The notes under the pieces: model-generated
Databases searched by the model: none
What the model saw: only the letters and a program-made list of their open reading frames with translations
Told to the model about the DNA's origin: nothing
From: Candidatus Sphingomonas phytovorans
GTDB lineage: Bacteria; Pseudomonadota; Alphaproteobacteria; Sphingomonadales; Sphingomonadaceae
DNA: 64,000 nt
Assembly: GCA_029202385.1 (NCBI GenBank)
Contig: CP119314.1
Span: 808,501-872,500, forward strand
Direction: 5' to 3'
Position numbers and translations under genes: made by a program
In this document: positions 49,454 to 58,209 of the stretch, piece by piece
How positions within the stretch are numbered: the first letter of the stretch is position 1
How the letters are laid out: each line of letters starts with the position of its first letter

Positions 49454-51092
49454 GCCCTCGGTTCTCGGGTTGGGCTGGAGCAGCGTCGACAAGGTCTGCT
49501 GCGGATGCACTGTCCCGCAACACGCCGAACTCGGCCCGCAAGCGTATTTTGTCGATCTTGCCGGTAGATGCCAGTGGCATCCGCTCGACGCGTATGATCG
49601 CGTCGGGCAACCACCAGTTGGCGATTCTGCCGCGCAGGGCATCGAGCAGCGCTGAGTCGTCCATATCCGGGCCTGTCGACGGCTCGATGATCAGCAACGG
49701 CCGCTCGCCCCATTTGTCGTGGGCGCGGCCGATGACCGCGGCGAGGGCGACACCCGGAACGCTGCCGATGATGTCTTCGATCTCGGCGGGATTGATCCAT
49801 TCACCGCCGGATTTGATCAGGTCCTTCGCGCGGCCGGTGATCGACAGGTCGCCATCATGGCCGATGACGGCGAGGTCGCCCGTATCGAACCATCCCTCCG
49901 CATCGGTCGCCGCATCGATATGGCCGAAATAGCGTTCGACGACACTCTGTCCCTTGACCTTGAGATAGCCTTCGATGTTCCGTTGTTCGGGCAGCGACCG
50001 GCCTTCGGCGTCGGTGAGCTTGAGGTCGAGGCCGATCGGCGGGCGCCCCGAGCTGCCGGGGCGAGTCCCGGTCGTCCCCCTGGAAGAGATCGTGCCGAGC
50101 GGCGACAATTCGGTCATGCCCCAACTGGTATGGACGGTCACGCCGAGGCGTTCTTCCATGCGGCGCTGGACGGCATGGGGCAGGGGAGCGCCGCCGAGAA
50201 AAAGACGCCGTAGCGAGGGCAGTGCCTGGCCGGTCGCTTCGAGATGATCCAGCAGGCCGAGCCAGACGGTCGGCACGCCTGCCGCGACGGTCACCTGTTC
50301 CTCGATGATCAGCCGGGCAAGACCCGCACCGCTCGCGTCGCGGCCCGGCAGGACGAGCTTTGCCCCAACCGCCGGTGTGGCGAAAGGGATGCCCCAACCA
50401 TTGGCATGGAACATCGGGACGGCTGCAAGCACACTGTCGTCAGCGCCCAGGGCGAGTGAGTCGACCTGGAGCAGGCGGAGCGTGTGCAGGTAGCTCGATC
50501 GGTGCGTGTAGAGTACGCCCTTGGGGGCACCTGTCGTACCTGAGGTAAAACAAAGTCCGGCCGCGCTCGATTCTCCGAACGCACCCCAGGCGACAGGTTC
50601 GCCTTTCGTCCCGATCAGCGTCCCGAGTGTCCATTGCTCCCGTGTCGCGGTTGACTCCAGCTCGCATCCAGGATCGTCGAGCGCTACCACGTGCCGGATC
50701 GTCGGACACAGCGCCACGATCTCCGCGACCATCGGCGCGAGCCCGGCACCGAACGCCAGTACCCGATTTTCCGCCTGGTTGATCATCGCGGCGATCTGCC
50801 TGGTCTCCAGGCGGGGATTGAGGGTGTGGCAGACGATTCCGACACCCACGGCCGCGTACCAGATTTCGAGATGCGCGCGGGTATTCCAGGCGAGCGTTGC
50901 CAGCCGGTCTCCCTTGCTCAGCCCAAGCGCGAGCAGGGCGCCGGACAAACGGTTGGCGTCCCGCCGCAGCCCGGCATAATCGGTCCGCGAGGATTGCCCG
51001 CCACCGGTGACGATCTCGACATCGCCATGCCATTTGGCGGCATGGTCGATGAATTTGTCGAGCGTCAGCGCATAGGATTGCATGCTGGACAT
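49440..51092 (-). CDS. AMP-dependent acyl-CoA ligase
   Basis: I start at ATG 51092 (MSSMQSYALTLDKFIDHAAKWHGD), where TGATG overlaps the esterase stop; it gives 550 residues. Motifs in order are CFTSGTTGAPKGVLYTHRSSYLH (P-loop), SWGMTELSPLG, GWFDTGDLAVIGHDGDLSITGRAKDLIKSGGEWINPAEIE, and the catalytic lysine in LASTGKIDKIRLR. This is the fatty-acyl/aryl-CoA synthetase style. It probably activates the acid released by the neighbouring esterases. The substrate is not determinable. Confidence 0.9.
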   Translation of the reverse strand: MSSMQSYALTLDKFIDHAAKWHGDVEIVTGGGQSSRTDYAGLRRDANRLSGALLALGLSKGDRLATLAWNTRAHLEIWYAAVGVGIVCHTLNPRLETRQIAAMINQAENRVLAFGAGLAPMVAEIVALCPTIRHVVALDDPGCELESTATREQWTLGTLIGTKGEPVAWGAFGESSAAGLCFTSGTTGAPKGVLYTHRSSYLHTLRLLQVDSLALGADDSVLAAVPMFHANGWGIPFATPAVGAKLVLPGRDASGAGLARLIIEEQVTVAAGVPTVWLGLLDHLEATGQALPSLRRLFLGGAPLPHAVQRRMEERLGVTVHTSWGMTELSPLGTISSRGTTGTRPGSSGRPPIGLDLKLTDAEGRSLPEQRNIEGYLKVKGQSVVERYFGHIDAATDAEGWFDTGDLAVIGHDGDLSITGRAKDLIKSGGEWINPAEIEDIIGSVPGVALAAVIGRAHDKWGERPLLIIEPSTGPDMDDSALLDALRGRIANWWLPDAIIRVERMPLASTGKIDKIRLRAEFGVLRDSASAADLVDAAPAQPENRGHDDD

Positions 51093-52624
51093 CAGCGGGC
51101 TTGCATCGCTGCCCAATGCTTCTTCGCGTCGTCGAGTGCCAATGCCTGAACCCTTTCCTCCAGCGGGGTCAGTCTGGTCGCGTGCGTGTCGGTGCCGATG
51201 ATCAGATAGTCGGTCGGCTGAGACGAAACCGCTGGCCAGTTCGGTGCCCCTCCGCCGTTCGGATTGCCGGTGCGCGCGAACCGGACCCAATAGTCGCCGG
51301 TCAGACGCGAAACCTTCTCGTCGGCCGCGTCCCAGCGGTGCTCGGCTGCCTTGTTGCCGAACAGGTATTCGATCTCACCGCCGTGCTGCGTGCCAAGCGA
51401 TCCGGCGCGTTCGTCGACGGGAACCTGGGTGAAATAGAAGCCGTACGCCTTTGCGCCGGCCGCCGCGTGCAGATCTGCGACGAAGAGCGATTGAAGGACT
51501 GACGCGGCATCTTCGACCAGATCGATCGCGGCGCTCTTTTCCGTGCTGCCCGGCCGTTTGGCATAGGCAGCGAGCAGTTCTGGATAGGCATCGCCAAGGA
51601 TCGCCTTCGCGGGTTCCGGATTGTTGCCGATCAGGCTGCCCTCGTTCGAATTGGATCCGATCATCAGCGGGATGCGCATCTGCTTGCGCTGGTAGAAGCC
51701 GTCGCCCGGGCTTTGCACGACGACCTTGCCGTCGATGAACGGGAAGCTGCGACCCTTGATGATCTCCGCGAGCGGGATCGCGCGCAACTGGTCGACGGTC
51801 GCGTCGCGCAGGCCAAGGCCGTCAGTCCAGCGCTGGCCGAGCGCCTCGGCATTCAGCGCGCCGCCCCGGATCGGAAACAACGCGGTGCCGCCTGCACCGG
51901 ATTCCGAGATCGCCTTCTGGAACAGTCCGGTCGAGACGGGCGATGCCATCAGCAGCTGCACGACGCCCGCACCGGCGGATTCGCCGAACAGCGTGACATT
52001 GGCCGGATCACCCCCGAAACGGGCGATGTTGCGGCGTACCCAGTTGAGGGCGGCCACCTGATCCATGATCCCGTAATTGCCGAGCTGGCCGTCCGGGTTC
52101 TCGCGGGTAAGGGCGGGATGGGCGAAGTAACCGAGCCGGCCGAGCCGGTAGTTCAGCGTGACGATCACCGCGCCGCGCTCGGCAAGATGCGTGCCCTCGT
52201 AAAGCGGCACCCCGGCGGCGCCATAGGTGAAGCCGCCACCGTGCAGGAACACCATGACGGGATAGGTGCCCGCGCGTTTCGGGCGCCACACATTCAGGAA
52301 GAGGCAGTCCTCGCTGGTCGGGCCGACCTGTGCCCATGCTTCCTTGTGATCGGGCGCCTGGGGGCAGGCCGCCCCATAATGGCTTGCGTCGCGCACGCCT
52401 TCCCAGCGGCTTGCCGCTGCCGGTGCTTTCCAGCGCAATGGCCCCACGGGCGGCGCTGCATAGGGAATGCCGCGAAAGACCAGCGTCTTTTCGCCAGCGG
52501 TTCCAGCGATCTCGCCGGTGTCGATCCGAACATGGGGCCTGTCCCGTTCGGCGGCGATGGCTGCGATCGGCGATGCCGATCCGGCGAGTGCCGCGATGCC
52601 CGCGGCGATGTGCATCCATCCCAT
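51092..52624 (-). CDS. secreted type-B carboxylesterase
   Basis: I start at ATG 52624 (MGWMHIAAGIAALAG), with GGAGGAGCAGGA just upstream; the open frame to 52738 covers the operator. The 510-residue product has a signal peptide ending AAIAAERD. Type-B features are YAAPPVGPLRWKAP, EDCLFLNVWRP, the nucleophile S216 in FGESAGAGVVQLL, the glutamate in SNSNEGSLIG, and the histidine in GTQHGGEIEYLFGN. It hydrolyses a carboxylic ester in the periplasm. It is first in the esterase-ligase-tetR operon and divergent from a TonB receptor. Confidence 0.92.
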   Translation of the reverse strand: MGWMHIAAGIAALAGSASPIAAIAAERDRPHVRIDTGEIAGTAGEKTLVFRGIPYAAPPVGPLRWKAPAAASRWEGVRDASHYGAACPQAPDHKEAWAQVGPTSEDCLFLNVWRPKRAGTYPVMVFLHGGGFTYGAAGVPLYEGTHLAERGAVIVTLNYRLGRLGYFAHPALTRENPDGQLGNYGIMDQVAALNWVRRNIARFGGDPANVTLFGESAGAGVVQLLMASPVSTGLFQKAISESGAGGTALFPIRGGALNAEALGQRWTDGLGLRDATVDQLRAIPLAEIIKGRSFPFIDGKVVVQSPGDGFYQRKQMRIPLMIGSNSNEGSLIGNNPEPAKAILGDAYPELLAAYAKRPGSTEKSAAIDLVEDAASVLQSLFVADLHAAAGAKAYGFYFTQVPVDERAGSLGTQHGGEIEYLFGNKAAEHRWDAADEKVSRLTGDYWVRFARTGNPNGGGAPNWPAVSSQPTDYLIIGTDTHATRLTPLEERVQALALDDAKKHWAAMQAR

Positions 52625-52704
52625 TTTCCTGCTCCTCCGACTGCGGATCGTCCATGACGGGCACCTGCCGGTCGCGTTGATCAGTCTCGATGCGCCGACT
52701 AGAA

Positions 52705-52755
52705 CGCTCACTGAGCTGCTAGTCAATAAGATATTCATTCACACGACAGTCAGTA
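52705..52755. promoter_or_regulatory. tandem TetR-type operators in the esterase/receptor divergent region
   Basis: Site B, TATTCATTCA-cacg-ACAGTCAGTA (52732-52755), is an imperfect inverted repeat of half-sites TAYTNAYTSA with 4-bp spacer. With the preceding AAGA it repeats almost exactly at 59635-59662. Site A, CGCTCACTGA-gctg-CTAGTCAATA (52705-52728), has the same architecture 27 bp to the left. They lie 75-130 bp from both divergent starts. Confidence 0.6.
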
Positions 52756-52829
52756 TTGACTCGGGGTCGCTTTCCTGTGACATCCGGGGCTCTGGCGACG
52801 CAGATCGCCATCGATCAGGAGAGGTCAGC

Positions 52830-55673
52830 ATGAAGCGGAGCCTATTGTTCGCGTCGGCGTCGTTCGCGGTTATCGTCAGCAGTTCAGCCATGGCGCAGGT
52901 CGCGCCGCCACAGTCAGGCGTGGACGCCGCATCGCAGGATGAGGCGGTCTCGCCCGCATCGGCGAACGATCAGGACATCGTCGTCACCGGTTCACGCACC
53001 ATCGTCGACGGTTCGCGAGCGCCGACTCCCGTCACGGTCGTTTCTGCCCAGCAGCTCCAGGCTGGGGCGCCCGGAACGGTAGGGGAGGGGCTGAACCAGC
53101 TCCCCGCGTTTCGTGGATCGACCAACGCCGCTTCCGGCCAGACATCCTCGACGAGCGCGAATTCAGGCAGCTTCATCAACCTGCGCAACCTTGGCGCGCA
53201 ACGCACCCTGATCCTGCTGGACGGGCGCCGTGCGCCGCCGTCGACGGTCCTTGGAACGGTCGACACCAACATCCTGCCGCAGGAATTGATCAAGCGTGTC
53301 GACGTGGTCACCGGCGGCGCCTCCGCAGCCTATGGGTCGGACGCGGTCGCCGGCGTCGTCAACTTCATTCTCGACAGCCGGTTCGAAGGTGTGAAGGGCA
53401 GCGTCCAGGCGGGCACGACCACCTATGGCGACAATGGTACGCAAAAGGTCACGCTGACGGCCGGCACGTCGTTCGCGGGTGGGCGCGGGCACATCGTCGC
53501 CAGCGGCTCCTATTACAACGCTGATGGCGTCGACAGCACGTTCGCCCGTGCCTATGGCCGCGCCGCCAAGGTGGTGATCCGCGATCCGGCGAACCCGGCG
53601 CAGAGCATCATTGTCTCCAACTATCACAACACGATCTTCACGCCCGGCGGGCTGATCTACGGTGGTGCGGGGCTTGGCCTTGGTGTCCAGCAATTTGGTC
53701 CCGGCGGTACCGTGTTGCCGTTCCGGCCCGGCACGATCGCAAACGGTGTCCAGACCGGTGGCGACGGCCCGTTGCTCGACCTGACACTGATGGCGAAGGT
53801 CCGCACGAAGAGCGCCTTCACGCATGTCGAATTCGACGTCAGCGACAAGTTCACGCTCTATGCCGAGGGCTCTTACGGGCATACGCGCAACCAGTATCGC
53901 CAGGTGCCTGACTTCTTCATCCCGGCCTTCAATGCACCGACGATCATCACCGGCAATCCCTATCTTCCTGCGTCGATCCAGAGGATCCTGACGACGACCG
54001 GGCAGGTCGGTTTCCAGCTTGGCCGCTATTCGTTCGACACGCCGCCTGCCACCGCGACGACGACCAACGAGACCTATAATCTGGTCGGCGGTTTCCGGTA
54101 CAAGCTGCCGTCGAACTGGCAGCTTGAAGGCTATTATTCGCGCAGCCAGAATATCCAGCTCACCAAGGTCGCCAACGACCTGATCTACAGCAAATTCTTC
54201 GCGGCGGTGGACGCGGTGCGCGATCCCGTCTCGGGCAACATCGTCTGCAATGTCACGCTGACCAACCCCGGCCTGTACCCCGGCTGCGTGCCGATCAACC
54301 TGTTCGGCAACGGCAGCCCCTCGCCCGAAGCGATCAACTATATCAAGGGTACGGCATTTTTCCGCGCCAAGGTCGTCCAGCAGGTCGCCGAACTCAGCGT
54401 CAGGGGAACGCTGTTCGACCTGCCCGCCGGCGCGGTGGCGGTCGCCGTCACCGGCGATTACCGGAAGAACTCAGTGGTGCAGATCGCCGATCCGCTGTCG
54501 TCGACCCCTGTATCGGCGACCGGCCTGCGCGCGGTTCCCGCCCAGGTCCTTGCCGGTGCCGGCAGCTATCAGCTCGGCAACGTCCAGCCGCTCAACGGTG
54601 CGTTCGACGTCAAGGAACTCGCTGGCGAGATCAACCTGCCGATCCTCGCCGACACGTCGGCGATCGGCTCGCTCTCCTTCAACGGTGCGGTGCGCTACAC
54701 CGACTACAGCATCAGCGGCAGTGTCACGACGTGGAAGGGCGGTGCGGTCTGGCGGCCGGTCCCCGCGATCACGCTGCGCGGGACGGTCTCGCGCGATATC
54801 CGCGCTCCGAACATCTCCGAGCTGTTCGGCGGTTCGATCCAGAGCCAGGTCGCGGTCAACGACACGCGCAACAACGTTCCGGCGAATGTGATTCAAAGCC
54901 AGGTCGGCAGCACCAACCTCCATCCGGAAATCGCCAAGACCTATACTGCGGGAATCGTGTTTTCGGGCATTCGCGGGCTGACCGCGTCCGTCGATTATTT
55001 CAATATCGATGTGAAGGACGTCATCGCCTCGCTGACGCCCCAGCAGACCATCGATGCCTGCACTGCGTCGGCCACGTCATCGCAATGCGCCAATCTCGTC
55101 TACTCTAATCCGACGGCGCACACCGGGCTCGTGCGGGTCTTCACGCCCCGGCAGAATCTGAGCAAGCTGAAGACCAGCGGGATCGATTTCGAGTTGAACT
55201 ACGCGACGCCGCTCGGTGGCGGCGCGCTCCAGGTGCGCGGCCTGATGTCCTATCTGCTTGATTATGAAATCGGGATCCCGGGCGGCGCCACCACTGATTA
55301 TACCGGCGTCGTCGGAACGTCAGCCAACCCGAAGGTCACCGCATTGGCGAGCGCTGCCTATACGACTGGCCCCTTCACCTTCTACGCGCAGGAGCGATTG
55401 ATCGGTAAAGGCCATTTCCAGGCGTCGAACGAGTTCTACAACCCGGCCTTGGCGGACAACAGCGTGCGGGAGACGTGGTACACCGACATCACGGTGAAGG
55501 CCAATCTCGGTACGACGCGGCGTCTCGAGATATTCGGCACCGTGAACAACCTGTTCGACCGTGCGCCGCCAGATATTCCAGGCGGGTCCTTCCAGCTCGA
55601 CTATCCGACCAATGCCAGCCTGTACGACGTGGTGGGCCGCACCATTACGGCGGGTGTCCGTTTCAAGCTCTAG
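52830..55673 (+). CDS. TonB-dependent receptor
   Basis: I start at ATG 52830, preceded by CAGGAGAGG; the longer open frame to the left crosses the esterase promoter. The 947-residue product has a signal peptide (MKRSLLFASASFAVIVSSSAMAQ), a TonB box-like DIVVTGSR, and the plug segment NSGSFINLRNLGAQRTLILLDGRRAPPSTVLGTVDTNILPQELIKRVDVVTGGASAAYGSDAVAGVVNFIL. This is the large TonB receptor class with a DGRR/YGSDAVAGV plug. The barrel ends ITAGVRFKL. It brings in the locus substrate, by inference a glycosylated or esterified compound. An MFS gene follows 32 bp on. Confidence 0.93.
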   Translation: MKRSLLFASASFAVIVSSSAMAQVAPPQSGVDAASQDEAVSPASANDQDIVVTGSRTIVDGSRAPTPVTVVSAQQLQAGAPGTVGEGLNQLPAFRGSTNAASGQTSSTSANSGSFINLRNLGAQRTLILLDGRRAPPSTVLGTVDTNILPQELIKRVDVVTGGASAAYGSDAVAGVVNFILDSRFEGVKGSVQAGTTTYGDNGTQKVTLTAGTSFAGGRGHIVASGSYYNADGVDSTFARAYGRAAKVVIRDPANPAQSIIVSNYHNTIFTPGGLIYGGAGLGLGVQQFGPGGTVLPFRPGTIANGVQTGGDGPLLDLTLMAKVRTKSAFTHVEFDVSDKFTLYAEGSYGHTRNQYRQVPDFFIPAFNAPTIITGNPYLPASIQRILTTTGQVGFQLGRYSFDTPPATATTTNETYNLVGGFRYKLPSNWQLEGYYSRSQNIQLTKVANDLIYSKFFAAVDAVRDPVSGNIVCNVTLTNPGLYPGCVPINLFGNGSPSPEAINYIKGTAFFRAKVVQQVAELSVRGTLFDLPAGAVAVAVTGDYRKNSVVQIADPLSSTPVSATGLRAVPAQVLAGAGSYQLGNVQPLNGAFDVKELAGEINLPILADTSAIGSLSFNGAVRYTDYSISGSVTTWKGGAVWRPVPAITLRGTVSRDIRAPNISELFGGSIQSQVAVNDTRNNVPANVIQSQVGSTNLHPEIAKTYTAGIVFSGIRGLTASVDYFNIDVKDVIASLTPQQTIDACTASATSSQCANLVYSNPTAHTGLVRVFTPRQNLSKLKTSGIDFELNYATPLGGGALQVRGLMSYLLDYEIGIPGGATTDYTGVVGTSANPKVTALASAAYTTGPFTFYAQERLIGKGHFQASNEFYNPALADNSVRETWYTDITVKANLGTTRRLEIFGTVNNLFDRAPPDIPGGSFQLDYPTNASLYDVVGRTITAGVRFKL

Positions 55674-55705
55674 GCTCGATACCGCGCTATCGGCGGGATG
55701 GGGAA

Positions 55706-57016
55706 ATGATGACGATCGACAGCATGAACGTGCGCGATATCGCGCACGCGGGGCCGAAGACCAGCCGCTACGCCTGGTCGGTGCTGGGCGTGCTGTCGGT
55801 CGTCTACCTGCTCAATTTCCTCGACCGGCAATTGCTGTCGATCCTCGCCAAGCCGATCCAGGACGAATTGCACCTGAGCGATGGCCAGCTCGGCCGGGTC
55901 GGCGGGCTCTATTTCGCCCTGTTCTATGCGACCATCTCAATCCCGGTCGCGTGGCTTGCCGATCGCGGCAACCGCGTGCGGATCCTGACGGTCGCCTGCC
56001 TGCTCTGGAGCGCGGCGACCATGGCGTGCGGTCTCTCCCGTACCTATGCCGAACTCGTCCTGGCGCGCATGTCGGTCGGCGTCGGCGAAGCGGGGGGCGC
56101 ACCGCCATCCTATTCCATCATTGCCGATTATTTCCCGTCGGAAAGGCGCGGCACGGCGCTTGGGCTGTTCAGCCTGGCGACACCGCTCGGCCAGTCGCTG
56201 GGTGTCGCGCTCGGCGCGGGGATCGCGGGGGCCTATGGCTGGCGCATGTCCTTCCTGATCGTCGGCGGTGCGGGCCTGTTCGCTGCTGCGGCGACAGCGT
56301 GGTGGGTTCGCGAGCCGAGAAAGGGCGCGACCGATCGCCTCGTCGAGCCAATGATTGCCGAGGACCGTACCGGTTTCATCGCGACCGTCCGAATGTTCTT
56401 CACAAGGCCTGTCCTGTACCTGTCGGCGCTGGCGGCCGGCGCATGTTCGTTCTGCGGCTATGCCATACTGAGCTTCGCCACCCTGTTCCTGATGCGCGAG
56501 CGCGGCATGTCGCTTGGCGAGGTCGCTATCTGGTATGCGCTTGTCGTGGGGATTGCGACGGCGGGCGGCATCTATGTTTCCGGCTGGCTGATCGACCGGT
56601 TTGCCGTGCGCTCGCGTCAGGCTTATGCGATCGTACCGGGCGTCGCCATCCTGGCCTGCATCCCGTTCTTTATAGGGTTCGTCTATTCGTCGAGCTGGCA
56701 ATGGGCGCTCGCCTTCCTCGCCGCGCCCCTGTTCCTGTCGGTCTTCTATCTCACCCCCGCGGCGACGCTGGTGCAGAATTCGGTCGCGGCGGGGCAGCGG
56801 ACGATGACGAGCGCCCTGTTGCTGCTTGTCCTCAACGTGATGGGTCTGGGCCTCGGTCCGACCTATCTCGGGGCGATGAGCGACTATTTCCGGGCGACCG
56901 ACCCCACCCATTCGCTGCAACTGGCCTATCAGACGCTGATCCCGTTCTTCGCTCTTGCCGCGTTGCTCCAGTATCTCCTGTCCCGTGCCTTGGCGCGAGA
57001 GGCGAGGATCGTCTAG
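55706..57016 (+). CDS. MFS transporter, spinster-like
   Basis: I start at ATG 55706 (MMTIDSMNVRDIAHAG); a second ATG follows at once. The 436-residue product has 12 hydrophobic segments. The N-terminal VLSVVYLLNFLDRQLLSILAKPIQDELHLSDGQLGRVGGLYFALFYA and SVGVGEAGGAPPSYSIIADYFP are the signature of spinster-type MFS carriers that sphingomonads often pair with TonB receptors. It would take the substrate across the inner membrane. Its stop overlaps the convergent DUF3089 stop by 4 bp (CTAG). Confidence 0.9.
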   Translation: MMTIDSMNVRDIAHAGPKTSRYAWSVLGVLSVVYLLNFLDRQLLSILAKPIQDELHLSDGQLGRVGGLYFALFYATISIPVAWLADRGNRVRILTVACLLWSAATMACGLSRTYAELVLARMSVGVGEAGGAPPSYSIIADYFPSERRGTALGLFSLATPLGQSLGVALGAGIAGAYGWRMSFLIVGGAGLFAAAATAWWVREPRKGATDRLVEPMIAEDRTGFIATVRMFFTRPVLYLSALAAGACSFCGYAILSFATLFLMRERGMSLGEVAIWYALVVGIATAGGIYVSGWLIDRFAVRSRQAYAIVPGVAILACIPFFIGFVYSSSWQWALAFLAAPLFLSVFYLTPAATLVQNSVAAGQRTMTSALLLLVLNVMGLGLGPTYLGAMSDYFRATDPTHSLQLAYQTLIPFFALAALLQYLLSRALAREARIV

Positions 57017-58209
57017 CGGGCGGTTCCCCGCGCCGCGGTCCACGCATCGACGCGATCACGGGCATTCTGGCGCAACGACGCGTAGAAGATCCCATAGTCG
57101 TTCAAATGATAGCTGCCGAACAGGATGCTCAGCTTGTCGATGAAGCCGGAGGGGGCGGACCACGGGATATCGACGTCGAGCAATCCGTTGCGACAGACGG
57201 CCCCGGTAAGGTTTCTGGTCAAATCAAGCGCTTTCGCCTGTGTGCCGAAGGGGGCCGTAGGGAAGGGGAGGCTTCCCGCATTCGCGCCGGCGGGTGCCGA
57301 GCCTTCGCGGCGCCAGGTCAGCGGGTTGACGCAGATCGCCGGCGCCTGTCCCTTGCTCTTCTCCGCGCCGCGCCACCAATAGACCTTGTCGTCGATCAGC
57401 ATGCGTGCGCCGGTCCGTCCTGTTTGGCTGGTGTTGTACGAGAGCACACATCCCGTCGCGCGCGGGGCATCGCATGTCGGGAGGCCGAGTTCCTCGAACG
57501 TCGCAGGCGTATAGCCGCCGATCAGATAAGCCGCGACCAGCCGGGATTGCAGCGGGGTGCCGAGTATCTCGTCCTGCAGCAGCCGTACCGCGTGCGCGGT
57601 GCCCTGGCTGTGCGACGCGATGATGAAGGGACGTCCGTTGTTCTCGTGCGCGAGATAGTAGCGGAATGCCCGGGCGACGTCCGAATAGGCGAGTTCGACC
57701 GCCGGCAGGCTCTTGCCCAGGGCTGCCAGGGTCGCCTGCCGATACCGCGGCACATAGATGCGACAGCAGCCATTGAAGACGCTGGCCTGCCCGATCAGGA
57801 CCGGGGGATTGTACGGTGCGGCCGCATCCGATGCGTCATAGCGTGCGTTCCAGACGGGGCTACCCTTGAAGGTCGTCGGGTGGATGAAGAACACATCGGC
57901 CGGGGCCCTGGCCTCGTCGACGAGGGACATGCCCTTTGGTGTGGAGCGTTCCAGTCCATTTCTGCCGGGAAAGGCGAGCCAGGTTTCAGGTCGGGCATAG
58001 TCCGGGGCGGGCGGGGCGGTTTCCGGTGCGAATGCCGTCGAGGGGCCGCGGAGGCTGCCGATAATGGCATGGCCGCCTAAGCCGATGAATGCGGCGGCGG
58101 GCAGCAGGACGATCCCCGCTCCCCATAGCGCGCGGCGTTTCCAGCGCCGTTTCCCGGTGCTCGTCGGGGGTGAAGCGTTGGCAGGCATGATCGGTTCTTT
58201 GCCGGACAT
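57013..58209 (-). CDS. DUF3089 family membrane-anchored esterase/lipase-like protein
   Basis: I start at ATG 58209, overlapping the GH1 stop (TGATG), giving 398 residues. A basic N-terminus and one membrane segment (about 27-52) anchor it. RAPADVFFIHPTTF (near 105) and the nucleophile S201 in IIASHSQGTAHAVRLLQ mark the DUF3089 alpha/beta hydrolase group; SYNTSQTG is also typical. Activity is probably on a lipid or small ester, but proven substrates are few. It is co-transcribed with the GH1 enzyme under the 59635 operator, giving this regulon two esterases. Confidence 0.82.
   Translation of the reverse strand: MSGKEPIMPANASPPTSTGKRRWKRRALWGAGIVLLPAAAFIGLGGHAIIGSLRGPSTAFAPETAPPAPDYARPETWLAFPGRNGLERSTPKGMSLVDEARAPADVFFIHPTTFKGSPVWNARYDASDAAAPYNPPVLIGQASVFNGCCRIYVPRYRQATLAALGKSLPAVELAYSDVARAFRYYLAHENNGRPFIIASHSQGTAHAVRLLQDEILGTPLQSRLVAAYLIGGYTPATFEELGLPTCDAPRATGCVLSYNTSQTGRTGARMLIDDKVYWWRGAEKSKGQAPAICVNPLTWRREGSAPAGANAGSLPFPTAPFGTQAKALDLTRNLTGAVCRNGLLDVDIPWSAPSGFIDKLSILFGSYHLNDYGIFYASLRQNARDRVDAWTAARGTAR

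Noticed and set aside
55561..58080. 839-codon plus-strand frame across the receptor end, MFS gene and opposite the DUF3089 gene
   Set aside because: It spans three well-supported genes in other frames, is rich in Arg, Pro and Gly, and has no domain features.
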